Assembly (NCBI GenBank): GCA_946902875.1
Contig: OX336348.1
Location: 15,959,741-16,023,740 of the forward strand
Source of the DNA: Nematopogon swammerdamellus
Lineage: Eukaryota; Arthropoda; Insecta; Lepidoptera; Adelidae
Length of the DNA: 64,000 nt
Direction: 5' to 3'
Shown here piece by piece: positions 30,841-42,199 of this stretch. The notes beneath the pieces are model-generated. The model was given only the letters and a program-made list of their open reading frames with translations. It was not told the origin of the DNA and ran no database searches. Position 1 is the stretch's first letter. Each line of letters opens with the position of its first letter. A program made the translations under genes and the position numbers.

Positions 30841-32486
30841 AAGATCAGTCAGTCAGTCAGTCAGTCAGCGTGTAAGCGTCCACTGCTGGACATACGCCTC
30901 TCCAATTTTCCTCCAGTCCTCCCGGCCTTCAGCGGTATGGAACCACTGCTTTCCGCCGACGTACTTGATGTCGTCGTCCCACCTGGCGGGTGGTCTTCCC
31001 ACACTCCGTTTTCCTGTCCACGGCCGCCAGTGTAGGACGCGGCTACTCCAACGGTCGTCGTCTCTTCGGCTGACGTGCCCAGCCCATTGCCACTTGAGCT
31101 TAGCCACCCGGTATCCAATATCGACTACTTTGGTGCATCGGCGGATTGCCTCGTTACGCACCATATCACGTAGCGTTATTCCCAGCATGGCTCGCTCCAT
31201 TGCTCGCTGGGCAACTTTCAACCTTTGGACAACACCGACCGTCAGCGTCAACGTTTCACACCCGTACGTCATAACCGGGAGGACACACTGGTCATATATA
31301 CGGGTTTTTAAATTTTGCGGAAGATCAGACCTCAGGGCGAATTTTAACTTTCCGAAGGCAGCCCAACCCAGTTGAATTCTTCTCTCGACCTCCTTTAGCA
31401 GACCTTGTCTACCAAGCCGCAGAATTTGACCGAGATATACGTACTCTTCAACCTGTTCGATCACTTCTCCGTCAATATCGATTTGTCCTCCCGTCATAAC
31501 CTCGGTCGCCATAACCTTGGTTTTGTCCCGGTTCATCTTGAGACCCACCTTCATCGACGCTGTATAGAGGTCTTCCAGCATGGTCTGAAGCTGATCTCGG
31601 CAATTTGACAGAAGGACAATGTCATCGGCGAAGCGCAGATGACTGAGAAGATCTCCATTCACGTTGATACCCATGTTGTCCCACTCAAGCGTCTTGAACA
31701 CATCTTCTAATGCGTTCGTGAAGAGCTTGGGTGAGATCACATCCCCCTGTGTTACGCCCTTACTAAGGGGGATGGGTTGGATATTTTCGCCTCACTGTCA
31801 TCGTCGCGGACCGATACAGATTTCGGAGTACCTCGATGTAGCGGTGGGCGATTCTGCACCTCAGGAGGGAGTTTTCGACAGCCCATTTTTCAACTGAGTC
31901 GAACGCCTTCTCATAGTCGACGAAGGCTAGGAAGAGCGGCTTGTTGTATTCCTCGCACTTTTGCACCACTTGTCGCACAGTAAATATGTGGTCCATGGTG
32001 CCGTATCCTTTCCTAAATCCAGCTTGCTCACGAGGCTGGTACTGATCCAGCCTCTGTGTCAGCCGACTCGTGATGACTCTCGAAAAGACCTTGTACACGT
32101 GGCTGAGAAGTGAGATAGGTCGATAGTTTTTCAACTTCGCCCTATCCCCCTTCTTGTGAAACAAGACAACGACACTATTTCTCCATGCGGCCGGAATTAC
32201 ACCACTTTCAAGAACTGCATTGAACAGTTTCGGCAGTTCTTTCAAGATTCAGAAGCTCCGTCGTTATCCCGTCTTCACCTGGAGCCTTGTGTTTTTTGAG
32301 TCCTTTCAAGGCAGCCTTTATCTCATAGACGCTAATCTCGGGCAGATCCTCCGTGTAGTGTCTAGTGAGCGGCGCACGCCTATCAGAGTCGACTGGTTTG
32401 CTTGGACTCGGGGCAGGAATTGCTGCGGAATACAATTCACCATAAAATTCCTCCACCGCCTTAAGTATATTCTTTACTTCTCAGGA
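30841..32486 (-). mobile_element. RTE-clade non-LTR retrotransposon, 5'-truncated
   Basis: Minus strand, from a short 5' end near 32486 to a (CTGA)n 3' tail (30847-30868). Short tandem tails and a C-terminal 'RRDDDRW' region are typical of RTE. Endonuclease is missing. Inserted into the R1-clade RT. Confidence 0.85.
30865..32456 (-). pseudogene. RTE-clade reverse transcriptase
   Basis: Frame 1 (32208-32456) has the pre-RT part YEIKAALKGLKKHKAPGEDG. Frame 2 (31763-32245) has WRNSVVVLFHKKGDRAKLKN, YRPISLLSHVYK, EQAGFRKGYGTMDHIF and FVDYEKAFDSVE (first Asp). Frame 3 (30865-31740) starts after the conserved GVTQGD region and has LRFADDIVLLS (FADD), VEEYVYLGQIL and the C-terminal KLKWQWAGHVSRRDDDRWS with RPPARWDDD. 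Two frameshifts (about 32220 and 31750) inactivate it. Only the catalytic domain and C terminus remain of ORF2. Confidence 0.9.
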
Positions 32487-32489
32487 TGA

Positions 32490-33530
32490 TTTTAAGCTAT
32501 CAATCACAACGCTAGGTTATTGGTGGCTTGAGCTGTCAGCAAAAAGTCACGCGAAAAATTGAAATTTTGGCTGTTCAGACATTTAACTTTATCTCCAAAT
32601 GTGTGACATTTTGAAGAAAATTAATAGTTTTGTGCACAACTACATAAGAGTACCTATATTGTTTATTTTTTTTCAGAATTTTCTTCAACCCTTAATAGGT
32701 CAAAGTTCGGCGACAAAAGTGCAGTTTTTTGTGAACTTTTAAACGAAATATTTGTTAAAGTAAACTCATTGATTATAGCAAAGTTATATATTTTTCATTG
32801 ATTTTATAGGGGGAGTCAGATGTACCGTCAGCGATGTTTTAAAGGTAACATGAAATTAGTCTTCAATTATGTCCTAAGATGGCGCCAGGAGTATCGAATT
32901 TGAATTAAATAATTATTATATTTTTAAATCTGCTAATTATAGAACGATGCTAAGTGGGAACAGCATAGTTAAATTTAAAGATTATTTTATATTAAGTAGA
33001 AATTTCAAAATAGTGTATTTTAAGGTTTTCATAATTTTTCCAATAAATATTTTCATGTTTTGTCAGTCAGTGAGCTTGGCGGATAAAATGTATAATTTCG
33101 TCGCTTCTGCATCATAGATGTCAGACCAAAGTTAAGTTGTCCTATTTGTCTATAGATGGCATGCCTATTTCTTATTATATTTTTAGTTGCCAAATACCCA
33201 CCAACCAAACCTGCGTGCAATTCAAATACGTGCGTGCGGTTAGGATAAAGTGGAGATACCTTCTTTCAAATTATATTTTTTTACGTCACCACCTTTGAAA
33301 ACGGAAACAAACACGATCGATTCCCAAAATAATTATTTTATAATAATATATTTTTATTGTTTTAATATATTAGATGGAAATTTGAAAAGCTAGAATAAAT
33401 TCAACAAAATACCAGAACCCCTAAACATTATTTTTATTTATAGATTTCTTTTTGTGTTTTCTTTGTTTTTGACGTGAATTTGATGAAACGTCTTTAGCCT
33501 GCTGCCGAATGTATTTTACAAAAAGTTGCG
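32490..33530. other. No gene recognised
   Basis: AT-rich sequence without open frames of note or clear repeats. It could be old element DNA or intron. Confidence 0.5.
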
Positions 33531-33625
33531 TCACGAAAATGATTTGGTTTCATAAGGGGCACTATCACTTGAGGCACTGCCGTAGGCCCCGCTTAGTGTC
33601 CCTTATGAAACCAAATCACGAAAAT
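33531..33625. mobile_element. Small hairpin element with 10-bp direct flanks
   Basis: Arms tgatttggtttcataagggg (33540-33559) and its inverse (to 33618) enclose about 33 bp; 'tcacgaaaat' lies on both sides (33531-33540 and 33616-33625). A tiny MITE with a 9-10 bp duplication is likely, as in Mutator-type elements; the length makes this uncertain. Confidence 0.6.
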
Positions 33626-34140
33626 TATGTACTTTTGGCGAATTAGATCTCAAAAACTATAACAGTTACAGGAAGGTGAGGCATATCGTCTTAAAGGTAG
33701 TTCTTCCGACTTGCTAAGACGACATACCCGAGAGTCGCATATCAAGCCCTTCTATATATGGCACTTTGAAAAAAGGCTTCGAAAATCAATAAATGCTTAT
33801 AACTCCTGAACTACTGGTCAGATCGACTTGCAATTTGTTTCTTTTCGTAGAAAAAAATTGCTCTTTTTGAAATAGTTGTTTTTTTTTTTCAAAATCGGTT
33901 CAGCCGTTTCAGAATAAAAAAGGAAAATGTGTTTGAAAGAGGGCATATCTCGGAAACTACTGATCCACGACTACTCATCCGCTGGAGGAAATGATAGGCC
34001 TCGATAGGATTTATTTTTTCGAAAACTTCTGCTCCCAAACTACTCGTGTGGTGGGACAAGCAAGGATAGGTATCTTGAGATGATGAGATCTTCATCAAAT
34101 TCACGAATCTGCGGCCGTGTCTCCGACACAGCCCACTCGC
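33626..34140. other. No gene recognised
   Basis: Contains phrases typical of dispersed repeats ('aaaatcggttcagccgtttc', 'atctcggaaactactgatcc'). No open frame of note. Confidence 0.45.
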
Positions 34141-34345
34141 TTTTTTTTATTGAAAGCGCGACATGTGACTCCGAGCCACCCATAAGGTGTCTAACGACGC
34201 CGATGGACATTCGGTCGTATGTGGGGGTTGCGAATGCCATGCCGGCCCGACAGGTGCCTTTTCACGCCCCTCTTTAAGGGCCCGAGACTGTACTTGGGGG
34301 GAAATATATAGGCAGGAGAGCCTGCGTGTAGGGATGCCACCGATA
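34140..34345 (-). pseudogene. Non-LTR 3' coding fragment, second copy
   Basis: Matches 12311-12500 ('gcgaatgccatgccggcc', 'ggtgccttttcacgcccct'), ending in the same T-run. Minus-strand reading is again the last few dozen codons of an ORF2. Confidence 0.6.
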
Positions 34346-34445
34346 TGCAATCCTTTTTAACAAATTGCTGTTTTCAAACAATTTCCCTTTTAAAAGCTGA
34401 TATTTGGCAGAGCCATCCCACAGGTGCAAGCAGTACTCCAAGCAT

Positions 34446-34772
34446 TGTACCGTGTGGGGCCGGTACTTTAAAAGAATTGCCCCACTGCATCTCTCCCCGT
34501 GTATGTCGTAAAAGGCGACTAAGGGATATGACTCCCTTCTTATTATATTACTAGGTGGTAGGGTTTAACCCGCCCGGGTTGGTACAACCGCACTGAATGA
34601 AAGGTCGGTCGAAACGGCTATGTAAATAGTTTGTGTTTTCCGTCCAGTTCAGTGTAGCCGGCACGACCGAAGGGAAGCACTGACGTGGCACCAAGTTCAC
34701 CCGGTGTTATGGGCTTACATCACGGATGTTGTAGGTGATGTAGGCAACCGTGTCAGTATCCATAACAAAAAA
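34446..34772 (+). mobile_element. SINE, complete copy
   Basis: Starts gtaccgtgtggggccggtac and ends in an A-run; nearly the same as 11983-12301. No internal gene. Confidence 0.85.
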
Positions 34773-34789
34773 AAAATCAAGACCTGATC

Positions 34790-35715
34790 TGCGATTTGTG
34801 CAAAAGGACTTTACGTCCATTAAAAAAAAAGGTGCACAAGAAAACTTGATTCTTTCTTGGTTGTTGTTTGTTTGCTTCTTACAGATTTTGAATGCAATAT
34901 TTACTTGCTTTTATGACAAAGTGGTTCAAAAAAGTTAACTTTAAAGGGAGGAATACAAAAATATGAAAAACTGGTCTCGTTTAAATAGTTAGTGAGAAAT
35001 TATTATTTAGGTTGACCGCAAAATTAAGTTTGTTTGTAATATATTCATGTATCACAAAATTAATCTTGAGATGAACTTAATTTACATTGTGTGTGTGGCT
35101 TTGAAGTGGGATACCTAGCGCTCTCGCTTGCACACACAGGTTTAGATGGAACGTTACACTTCTTCGTGCGTGCAGCCGGTGTTCATCAATTTATAAGACG
35201 TGACATCATCACGTCAAAAAAAGCCACCTCCATAGTTTTTAGCCGTTGCGGCAATTTATCGATCGACGCGCGACGTTCGCTTGTTTTGGAACACGCAAAT
35301 GTTTGCGTGGAGCGTGCAGGCAAGCTATACGGGTTACTGCGCGTGGAAAAAGGATGACACAATATCGCTGCGATCTCTTGAGACGGTCGGTTCTGTATTC
35401 ACGCGATACGCACACTACCATAATCGCGGTGTCTCGTTTTAGTAATAGATAGTTGAAGTATGAAGTACGGAGTCCAGGCACCGAATTAAAAAAAGTTGAG
35501 TCCAGGGCTATTTTTTCCATCTACGATGCTGATGGTGGTGTTATACTAAAGAGATTAAAAGATTGGTTTAATGTATTTGTGTTATACTTTACAGAATATA
35601 TAAGTCAATGATATTTTATGTATTATATTTATATAAAATAGTAGATTTTACCGACGACGACGAATAAAATAAAAAAATTAATAAAAAAAATAGTAAATCT
35701 GATTTAAATGCAAAA
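34790..35715. other. Unassigned sequence
   Basis: AT-rich with a short G+C-richer part at 35091-35400. The 88-codon open frame there (starting MCGFEVGYLALSL) has no recognised domain or splice support. Confidence 0.4.
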
Positions 35716-35734
35716 TTGATAATAAACCATCGCT

Positions 35735-36120
35735 TCTCTTATATTCTCTATCTTTTTCTCCCTTCCTTCCTCGCCCATCTCTCACTCACCTCTCTCCCTG
35801 TCTTCTCTCCTCGATCCCGCCTTCCTCCCCTCCTTCCCCTCACCCTTCACGGACCCCCTCTTTGCCACCTTCCCTTTCGCCCATTCCCTCCCTCTCTCCC
35901 TACTTCCCTTCCTCCCCTCATGCCGCCCCTCCTTTCCATCACCCTCGCATTCCATTCCTACTACCCCTCATCCGCAACCCCCTCTTACCCCGCCCCTTCC
36001 CCCTTCCAACCTCTCACTCGCTCGATCTCCATTCCTCCTCGTTCCCTCTACTACCTCCCTCCCCCACACCTACCCTCATTCACTAACCCTTCCTCCCTCC
36101 ATACCTCTCCTCCTCTTCTT
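35735..36120 (+). repeat. ~385-bp polypyrimidine tract
   Basis: Almost only C and T on the + strand (ctccc, ccttcc, ctctc motifs), with a second short block at 36428-36475. The two blocks flank a SINE, which probably inserted into one longer tract. Long mirror-rich C/T tracts can form triplex DNA. The open frames over it are composition artefacts. Confidence 0.9.
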
Positions 36121-36427
36121 CTTTTTTTTATGGAAACTGACATGGTTGGATACATCACCTACAACATCTGTGATGTCGGACATGTCGTGCCGGCTATACT
36201 GAACTGGACGGAAAAAAACGAAAAAAATAACCATTTACATAGCCGTTTCGACATACGTTTTATTCAGTGCGGTGGTATCAACCCTAGTAAGGTAAGTAAG
36301 GAAGGGTGCTACAGTTTTACGTGGAATCCGAACCACGGTCAGCCTCCAATGGTCGAGCGGTCACCCATCCAAGTGTTGACCGCGCCCAGGGTTGCCTGCA
36401 CCACTGAGCTACCGAGGCTGACAAACG
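36119..36427 (-). mobile_element. 5S-headed SINE, minus strand
   Basis: The reverse complement begins 'cagcctcggtagctcagtgg', has the 5S-like 'aacacttggatgggtgaccg', and ends 'catgtcagtttccat' plus an A-run. A full-length relative of 2157-2528, with a shorter middle. Confidence 0.8.
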
Positions 36428-36639
36428 TACCTCCCACCCCACTCCCCCTTCTTTTCTCTCCCCCTTCCTCTTCCTGACCATTATTCATTATTTCTTACCA
36501 AAAGCAGTAACTATTGAGTAATCTGTGCCAAAAGCCTAGATACAAAGACATTAACTTAATCTCTTTGCCTAGATATTAAATTTTCATATCCTTACCTTGA
36601 GAAATCATGGATTCTCCATACAAAAACTTTCACCCCTAT

Positions 36640-36700
36640 TTCACCCCTTATTTTTAGGTTTCCGTATCCCTGTACGGAAGCCTATTACTAAGCCTCCGCA

Positions 36701-36731
<31 letters not shown>

Positions 36732-36896
36732 CGAGGGCTGTATCTCTTGAACCGTAATAGGTAGCCCGTTGAAATTTTCACAGAATATGTGTTACTATGG
36801 CGGATATAACAACAAATAAGCGGAGCTAGGTACAACCAAAGAGTTTGTAAACTCTTTGGACCGGAGTAAAACCGCAAACAGGAAATTGCAATCTTA
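36640..36896. repeat. (GTCT/GTCC)n tract in a dispersed repeat
   Basis: 'ctgtctgtccgtccgtccgt' at 36700-36732 sits in a repeat with 'tttccgtatccctgtacgga'. Related (GACA)n tracts occur at 13830, 23565, 46438, 48195 and 50440, each near a CCCTAAAAA or ATAAGGG motif. Confidence 0.75.
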
Positions 36897-37445
36897 CACG
36901 TTCAACGCCACATGAAAAATCCAGTATTTCCGTTTGGGCCACGGGGCTCACCGCTCACCGGTGAGCCTTTCCTTACTGAACCATTCAGGTCATGGGGGTC
37001 ACCGGTGAGCCGCGTGAGAGGTCCTACGTAAACGCTTCCTACAAGCCACAGAGCGCAGCTACAAAGCCAATATGGAAGTAAGCCGCGCGGCCTTGTAGTC
37101 GAAGCGGACGGCGTGGTTTTCAAATCCAATAGAAACTTGTAGTTTTTTATTAAGTTTATTGTAACGATGCTAGGGCTGCTCTTAACGATAAGGTAGAAAA
37201 TAATATTTTTATTAATAGAATTAATAAAATCAGAAAATAATAAGAAAATATTCGTCAAAATAAAAATGAACATAAAATTTTCTTCATTACCAAATAAGAA
37301 GACATTATTTATTACAAAAATAATTTATGAAATTGAACAAAAGAAAATATTTATGAAATTGAACAATCACAACATTATGACACTTCATTATTTAAAATAA
37401 TCAATCATCTTAACCCTTTCGCTCTCAACCATAAACAATAAAGAA

Positions 37446-37843
37446 TTATCCGTGAGTGTTGTTAAAACAAGGCAAACAAAGGAATGGTTTAGTTGGGCTG
37501 CTTTGGCAATAAGTGGATATTTTTTTCGACTTGGTTTTAGCTTGTTTGCTACCTATTATTGGTACGTTCTTTGCATAACATTGGTGACATGTTCTTATCA
37601 CTTTTCTGGCCAATCCCTCTTTCCTTTCCAGAGTGTGTTTCATTCTCTTCCGTCTTTCTATACGCATTTCATCGTCGCTATCCTCACTCTCCGACAAAAG
37701 AATTCGAAGCATCTTCTTTTCGTTGGTTGAACTACGTCTTCATATAATCTATTCCGAAACTACGGTTCAGAAGATCTATCTCGATGTTTTCTAACTGCGT
37801 TAGCGCTTCTTGTGTTAACTCGAAATCTTCAAAATAATCCATT
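37446..37843 (-). pseudogene. piggyBac-like transposase relic (N and C ends only)
   Basis: The minus strand has an ATG at 37841-37843 opening MDYFEDFELTQEALTQLENI, which stops after about 37 codons; a second frame starts MLRILLSESEDSDDEMRIER and runs through KGLARKVIR-like sequence to CHQCYAKNVPIIGSK, then YCQSSPTKPFLCLPCFNNTH. That C-terminal Cys set is the zinc-binding tail of piggyBac transposases. The catalytic DDD core is missing. About 30 bp past the stop lies 'ggttgagagcgaaagggttaa', a possible second end sequence. The family call rests on the Cys-rich tail and the ends. Confidence 0.6.
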
Positions 37844-38741
37844 TTTGGCGTGAAAAGCGTAAAACATCCTCAATTGTCGACGCAGCCGGACCGGGATTGA
37901 TCGCTGCGTCCGCGGCGCGCGCGCAAGGGGTGGGCCGCGGCGGCGTGACCCCGCGGCCCCAGCCAACAGAAAATTACAAATCCTTCATAGGAGGCCACAC
38001 GATCCACATGTGAGCCTTTTGCTATATCTCGAAAATTTGACGGTAAAAGTCGCAAATTTTTATTTTCCTTACAAATTACCGCATTTTATAAACTTTGTGA
38101 TGAAAATCTCAAGTTGAAGAAAATTACGGATATAATGAGTGGTGGAAAAACTAAAAGGAAATCTGACCTCGGTGCCTTCGACAGCAGGTGGAGCAACGGG
38201 ACTGTAGGCGCTGCTTCTGTAGACTCCTCTCAGAATATCACAAAACTTAATGGATTTTCGGACTTTCAAAATTGTTCACAGTTCGAGCACACAATTACTC
38301 TTCACGTTTCACTCGCGGCCGCGGTCTTCTTTTAATAACGTGGAAAAGTTCATGGAAATCATCTGAACTTGGAGAGTTCCAATTCGACACTCATTTTCTT
38401 GTAAAAGTCTAATAATTTTCTTCCTTCATCTTGATTTTCTTTCTTGTCGAGGCGACGAAAAAGGGAAGGATCGTGTAATGTCAGTGAGGTGAGGTGTGAC
38501 GTTTGTGTGAATAAAATATAATTAGATCGTTTATTTTTTAAATATGAAAATGGCAAACAGAATGAAATGGCTCAACCATATTCTCCCCGTCTTGAAGATA
38601 TGTGATATCTTCAACATCTAAATTAAAGAAATACAACAATAACTAGAATAAGAGCTTAAATCTAATAAAATAAAGAGTTAAATGAATATAAGAAAGAAGA
38701 AATTAAATTTTAGCGACTTGCTATTACGTAATAAGCTTTAC

Positions 38742-39011
38742 CTATTGTGTCGGCAGAGGGCAGACTCGAACAACCGGCCGCTTGTACCTACCGGTTGCAG
38801 TCTTAATCGTTACTACACGAATAATATTGTCACTACCGGGATGAACCTCTTCAACGATGCCTAAAGGCCATCGCAACGGTGGCACGTTGTCCTCTCGAAT
38901 GAGGACGACAGATCCTAATTGTATAGGTCTGCTCGAGGTGTTCCACTTCTCCCTGGATTGAAGTGTGTTCAGATACTCGAGACGCCATCGATTCCAGTAC
39001 GACTGAACCAA
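38742..39011 (-). pseudogene. BEL/Pao C-terminal domain (DUF5641)
   Basis: WRLEYLNTLQSREKWN, then GSVVLIREDNVPPLRWPLGI, VEEVHPGSDNIIRVVTIKT and GRYKRPVVRVCPLP. This domain ends Pao integrases. It is one frame off the integrase ORF (break at about 39110). Confidence 0.85.
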
Positions 39012-39115
39012 CTTGTCTAGCAGATCGCGCCTGGAGACGTGAGTTAACTCCGTCGATGTAAAGTCTTCTGCTGGGAGGTGTGTAAGTGGAACATTATGTA
39101 AAAAGTGAGCAGGGC

Positions 39116-40525
39116 TCAGAAATGAAATATCAGAGGGGTCTGAACTGAACTTAGCACGGTTAGAGGCCGGCTATTAAGCAGGGCTTCAATCTGAATCAAC
39201 ACCGTGTTGAGTTCCTCATATGTCAATGTTTGGGATCCTATCACGCGGTATAGATGCGTCTTTATACATTTGACCTGACTTTCCCAAACTCCTGACATGT
39301 GAGGGCTGTATGGCGGCATAGTCTTAAACCTGATGCGGTGTACGGCGAGTCCGCGTGTCATTTCATCGTTAAAGGTTCTCGACGAAATAAGTGCATAAAT
39401 TTCATCCAGTCTACCCCTGGCACCCAGGAAGTTGGTGCCACCGTCCGAATGAATGACCGCAACCGGCCCTCGTCTTGAAATAAATCTTTTAAACGCGGCT
39501 AAAAACATGTCAGTGGTTAGATCTGAAACTAAATCAATATGTATCGCCTTTGTAGCGAGACATATGAATAAACATATGTATGCCTTATGGCTTTTTATGC
39601 CTCGGCCTCGTCTGAGAGTTACATAGAGTGGACCTGCGTAGTCTACTCCAGAATTCCAAAATGCTTTTATTTGCTCATTTACGCGGTGGCGGGGTTGTTC
39701 CGCCATAAGCGGTTCTGTATGACGCGGTCTACATCTAAAACAGGTGTTGCATTTCTGAGTCCGTTGTCGGACAATACTCCTCGCGGATAAAATCCAAAAT
39801 TTCTGTCGCAGTAATGCTAGAAGCAGGGTAGGTCCGATGTGTAAATTTTGGACGTGAAAATGATCGATTATTAGTTCAACAATTCGATCTTTCTGCGGTA
39901 AAACGATTGGATGTTTTTGACAAAAGTCAATGTTCGCATTTGAAAGTCGTCCACCGACTCTGAGGATTTCGTTATCCAGAAACGGATGTAATTTTCTTAA
40001 TCGCGGTGAGCACTCTTTTCCCTTTTGTAGTTGCTTTATTTCGTCCTCAAAATGAGTTTGTTGAACAAATTTAATTACAACTGATTCCGCGGATTCCAAA
40101 TCGGCAGGTGTTATGTTGCCTCGCGAGGATATCTTTTTAGTGAAGCGCAGCGCGTACACCATCGAGCGTAGGTACTTGGACCATGTAGAGACTCGATTCG
40201 CTAGTGACTGGAATGGGTGCGGTTGCACTTCGCTCGTTTGCAAAGTTATATTTTTTGCTTCGGGGACATCCGTAATCTGATCGGGTACGACGAATATTTT
40301 AATTTTCCATTCAGGAATTGGTAAATTGACCCACGGGGGTCCATAGAACCATAAATCGTTTCCGAGTAATTTTCGAGGAGTCACTGGTCGCGAAATAATG
40401 TCGCTAGGGTTGTCACCGCTAGCTACATGATTCCAGTGCTTTGCGGGTAAAAAAATCTGTATCACAGCAGTGCGATTGGCGACAAAAGTTTGCCAGCAGT
40501 ATGAGGGCGAATTTATGTAAGCCAA
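39116..40525 (-). pseudogene. BEL/Pao RNase H end and integrase
   Basis: 469 codons. The N-terminal third is the end of RNase H and linker (HWNHVASGDNPSDIISRPVT, WFYGPPWVNLPI). Then the integrase: zinc region (IIDHFHVQNLHIGPTLLLAL, CNTCFRCRP), rve core with three acids (GVDYAGPLYV, IHSDGGTNFLG, GVWESQVKCIK) and NSRPLT. Catalytic residues are complete. It ends one frame away from the DUF5641 part. Confidence 0.9.
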
Positions 40526-40556
40526 ACAAATCTCGGAGTCTGTAAAAGCGAATGTT

Positions 40557-41744
40557 TCACTTATTGTACAGCGTGTACGTAATATATCTGTGACCGCTTT
40601 GAAGAGCTTGGCCAGCAGGAGACACGCACAGTCGCGGTAAGGATTTGTTTGACAAAGGCGCCAGCTTACTTTTGGAGCATAAAAGTGCGGTTTGTGCGGG
40701 TGAGCTAGCGTCGGAACTAGCTCTTAAGTAAATCGAAGCTCCGTAACATTTTTCGCTGCTATCTGCGAACCCAACGAGCAGTAAATAGGCCTCATTAGAT
40801 GTACCTACGTGCCGCGGTATTTTTATTTTCTCCAGGAAGTCAAATTCCTCTTGAAATTCGAACCACCGCCTTTTTATTTGATTAGGTACGGGCTCGTCCC
40901 ATCCGAGGTTTAATTTCCAGCAGTCTTGCACTAGCAGCTTTAAATAAGCTATAATCGGACTAATTAATCCGAGCGGATCATAATACTTGGCGGCGGTCGA
41001 CAGAATGATGCGCTTCGTGCATGCATCGGTCGGTAAGTTATCTATATTCGCGGTAAAAAATAAATAGTCGTCGGCAGGTTTCCACCGAAGCCCTACGATT
41101 TTTGTTTGAGCGTCAGCGTCAAAATCTATCACTTGTGATACGCGGTGTGCTTGTGGAATAAAGTCATTGACTTCGGAGGAATTGGTTACCCACTTAGTTA
41201 AATTAAATCCTCCGGCGCGGAACATGTCGACGAACTGGCCGTACAGCTCTTTAGCTCGTTCTTCCGATTCAACTGAGCCGATAAAATCATCCATGTATAA
41301 GTTCCGCAAGAAAGAGAAGGCGAGTGGATATCTGTCCTTCTCATCCTGTGCTAACTGGCGAACTACGCGAAGCGCGAGGAACGGTGATGACTTCATCCCG
41401 AATGAGACTTTATTAAACTGGTAAACTTGAATCGGATCCTTGCTGTTGAACCGATACAAAATGTATTGGTACTTGCGGTGTTTTTCAGACAAATCTATTT
41501 GGAAGAACATCTTCTCAATATCTGCAGACAATGCCACAGGAAATAACCGTAAGTCAACCAGGAGGTCGAATATATTTGCCTGTAAATTCTCACCACTGTG
41601 CAATATATCATTGATTGACTTTCCACTTGAGGATTTGCAGCTCGCATCAATCACTACTCTGATTTTCGAGGTAACTTTGTCTTCGCGGTAAACAGCATGA
41701 TGAGGCATAAAGAAGTTATTTTCTTCCACCTGCGCTTCGTTCAC
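40557..41744 (-). pseudogene. BEL/Pao reverse transcriptase
   Basis: 395 codons. Motifs: KIRVVIDASCKSSSGKSIND, ALSADIEKMFFQIDLSEKHR (first Asp), VSFGMKSSPFLALRVV and FLRNLYMDDFIGSV (YMDD catalytic pair). After the palm comes the Pao-specific connector (YYDPLGLISPIIAYLKLLVQ) and the start of RNase H (LLLVGFADSSEKCYGASIYL). Catalytic residues are intact; frameshifts join it to its neighbours on both sides. Confidence 0.92.
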
Positions 41745-42138
41745 AGGGGAAAGAAAACCTGTCTAGGTATTCGCGGATTGTAGCATTATAACCTTCTCTA
41801 AGTGCGGCGTGACTATCAAGTCGTTTTTCTAAACTTATTAACCTTCGTAGAGCGATTCGCTCAGAATTACCCAGCTCGGTACGCGGGTCAGCGCTGAAAG
41901 GCAACTGAACCTTATAGCGGCCGGTTTCGTCGCGCGAGTGCGTTTCAACGAACACTCTTTCGCACTCCTCTTCGTCTGGACTTAACCGGGACGCGTTCGG
42001 TACATTTTCAATTTCCCAAAATCTCTGTATGAGTGAGTCGAGCGAGGGTTCCGAGACCGTGCATAAAGAGCTCGAGCTGCTTATCGCTTCGTCTACTTTA
42101 GCTCGGCCCATCACTACATAGCCGAGAGTTGTTTCCAT
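41716..42138 (-). pseudogene. BEL/Pao region between protease and RT
   Basis: TLGYVVMGRAKV, LIQRFWEIENVP, VFVETHSRDETGRYKVQLPF and LISLEKRLDSHAALREGYNA are the conserved segment before the RT fingers in Pao polyproteins. It overlaps the RT ORF by 29 bases in another frame, so one indel separates them. Confidence 0.85.
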
Positions 42139-42199
42139 GGCTACAACTTAGGTATGTGGTAAAGATATTTTCTTCGAACCTATAATATAGGGAAATGTA

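Larger units (their letters stand above)
26991..30846 (+). mobile_element. R1-clade non-LTR retrotransposon, 3'-truncated
   Basis: 5' UTR (26991-27259), ORF1 with zinc knuckles, and ORF2 with endonuclease and the start of RT. It is interrupted by a MITE (29438-30050) and cut at about 30846 by an RTE element in the opposite direction; no R1 reading is visible past 32490. R1-clade elements often use a fixed target; the target here cannot be read because the 3' end is missing. Confidence 0.8.

Noticed and set aside
35716..36477. 253-aa Pro/Ser/Leu-rich open frame
   Set aside because: Low-complexity C/T tract joined to an antisense SINE; no start context or domain.
38114..38335. Small + strand gene (73 aa)
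   Set aside because: Lies in the presumed 3' LTR area of the BEL/Pao element; no domain or splice support.
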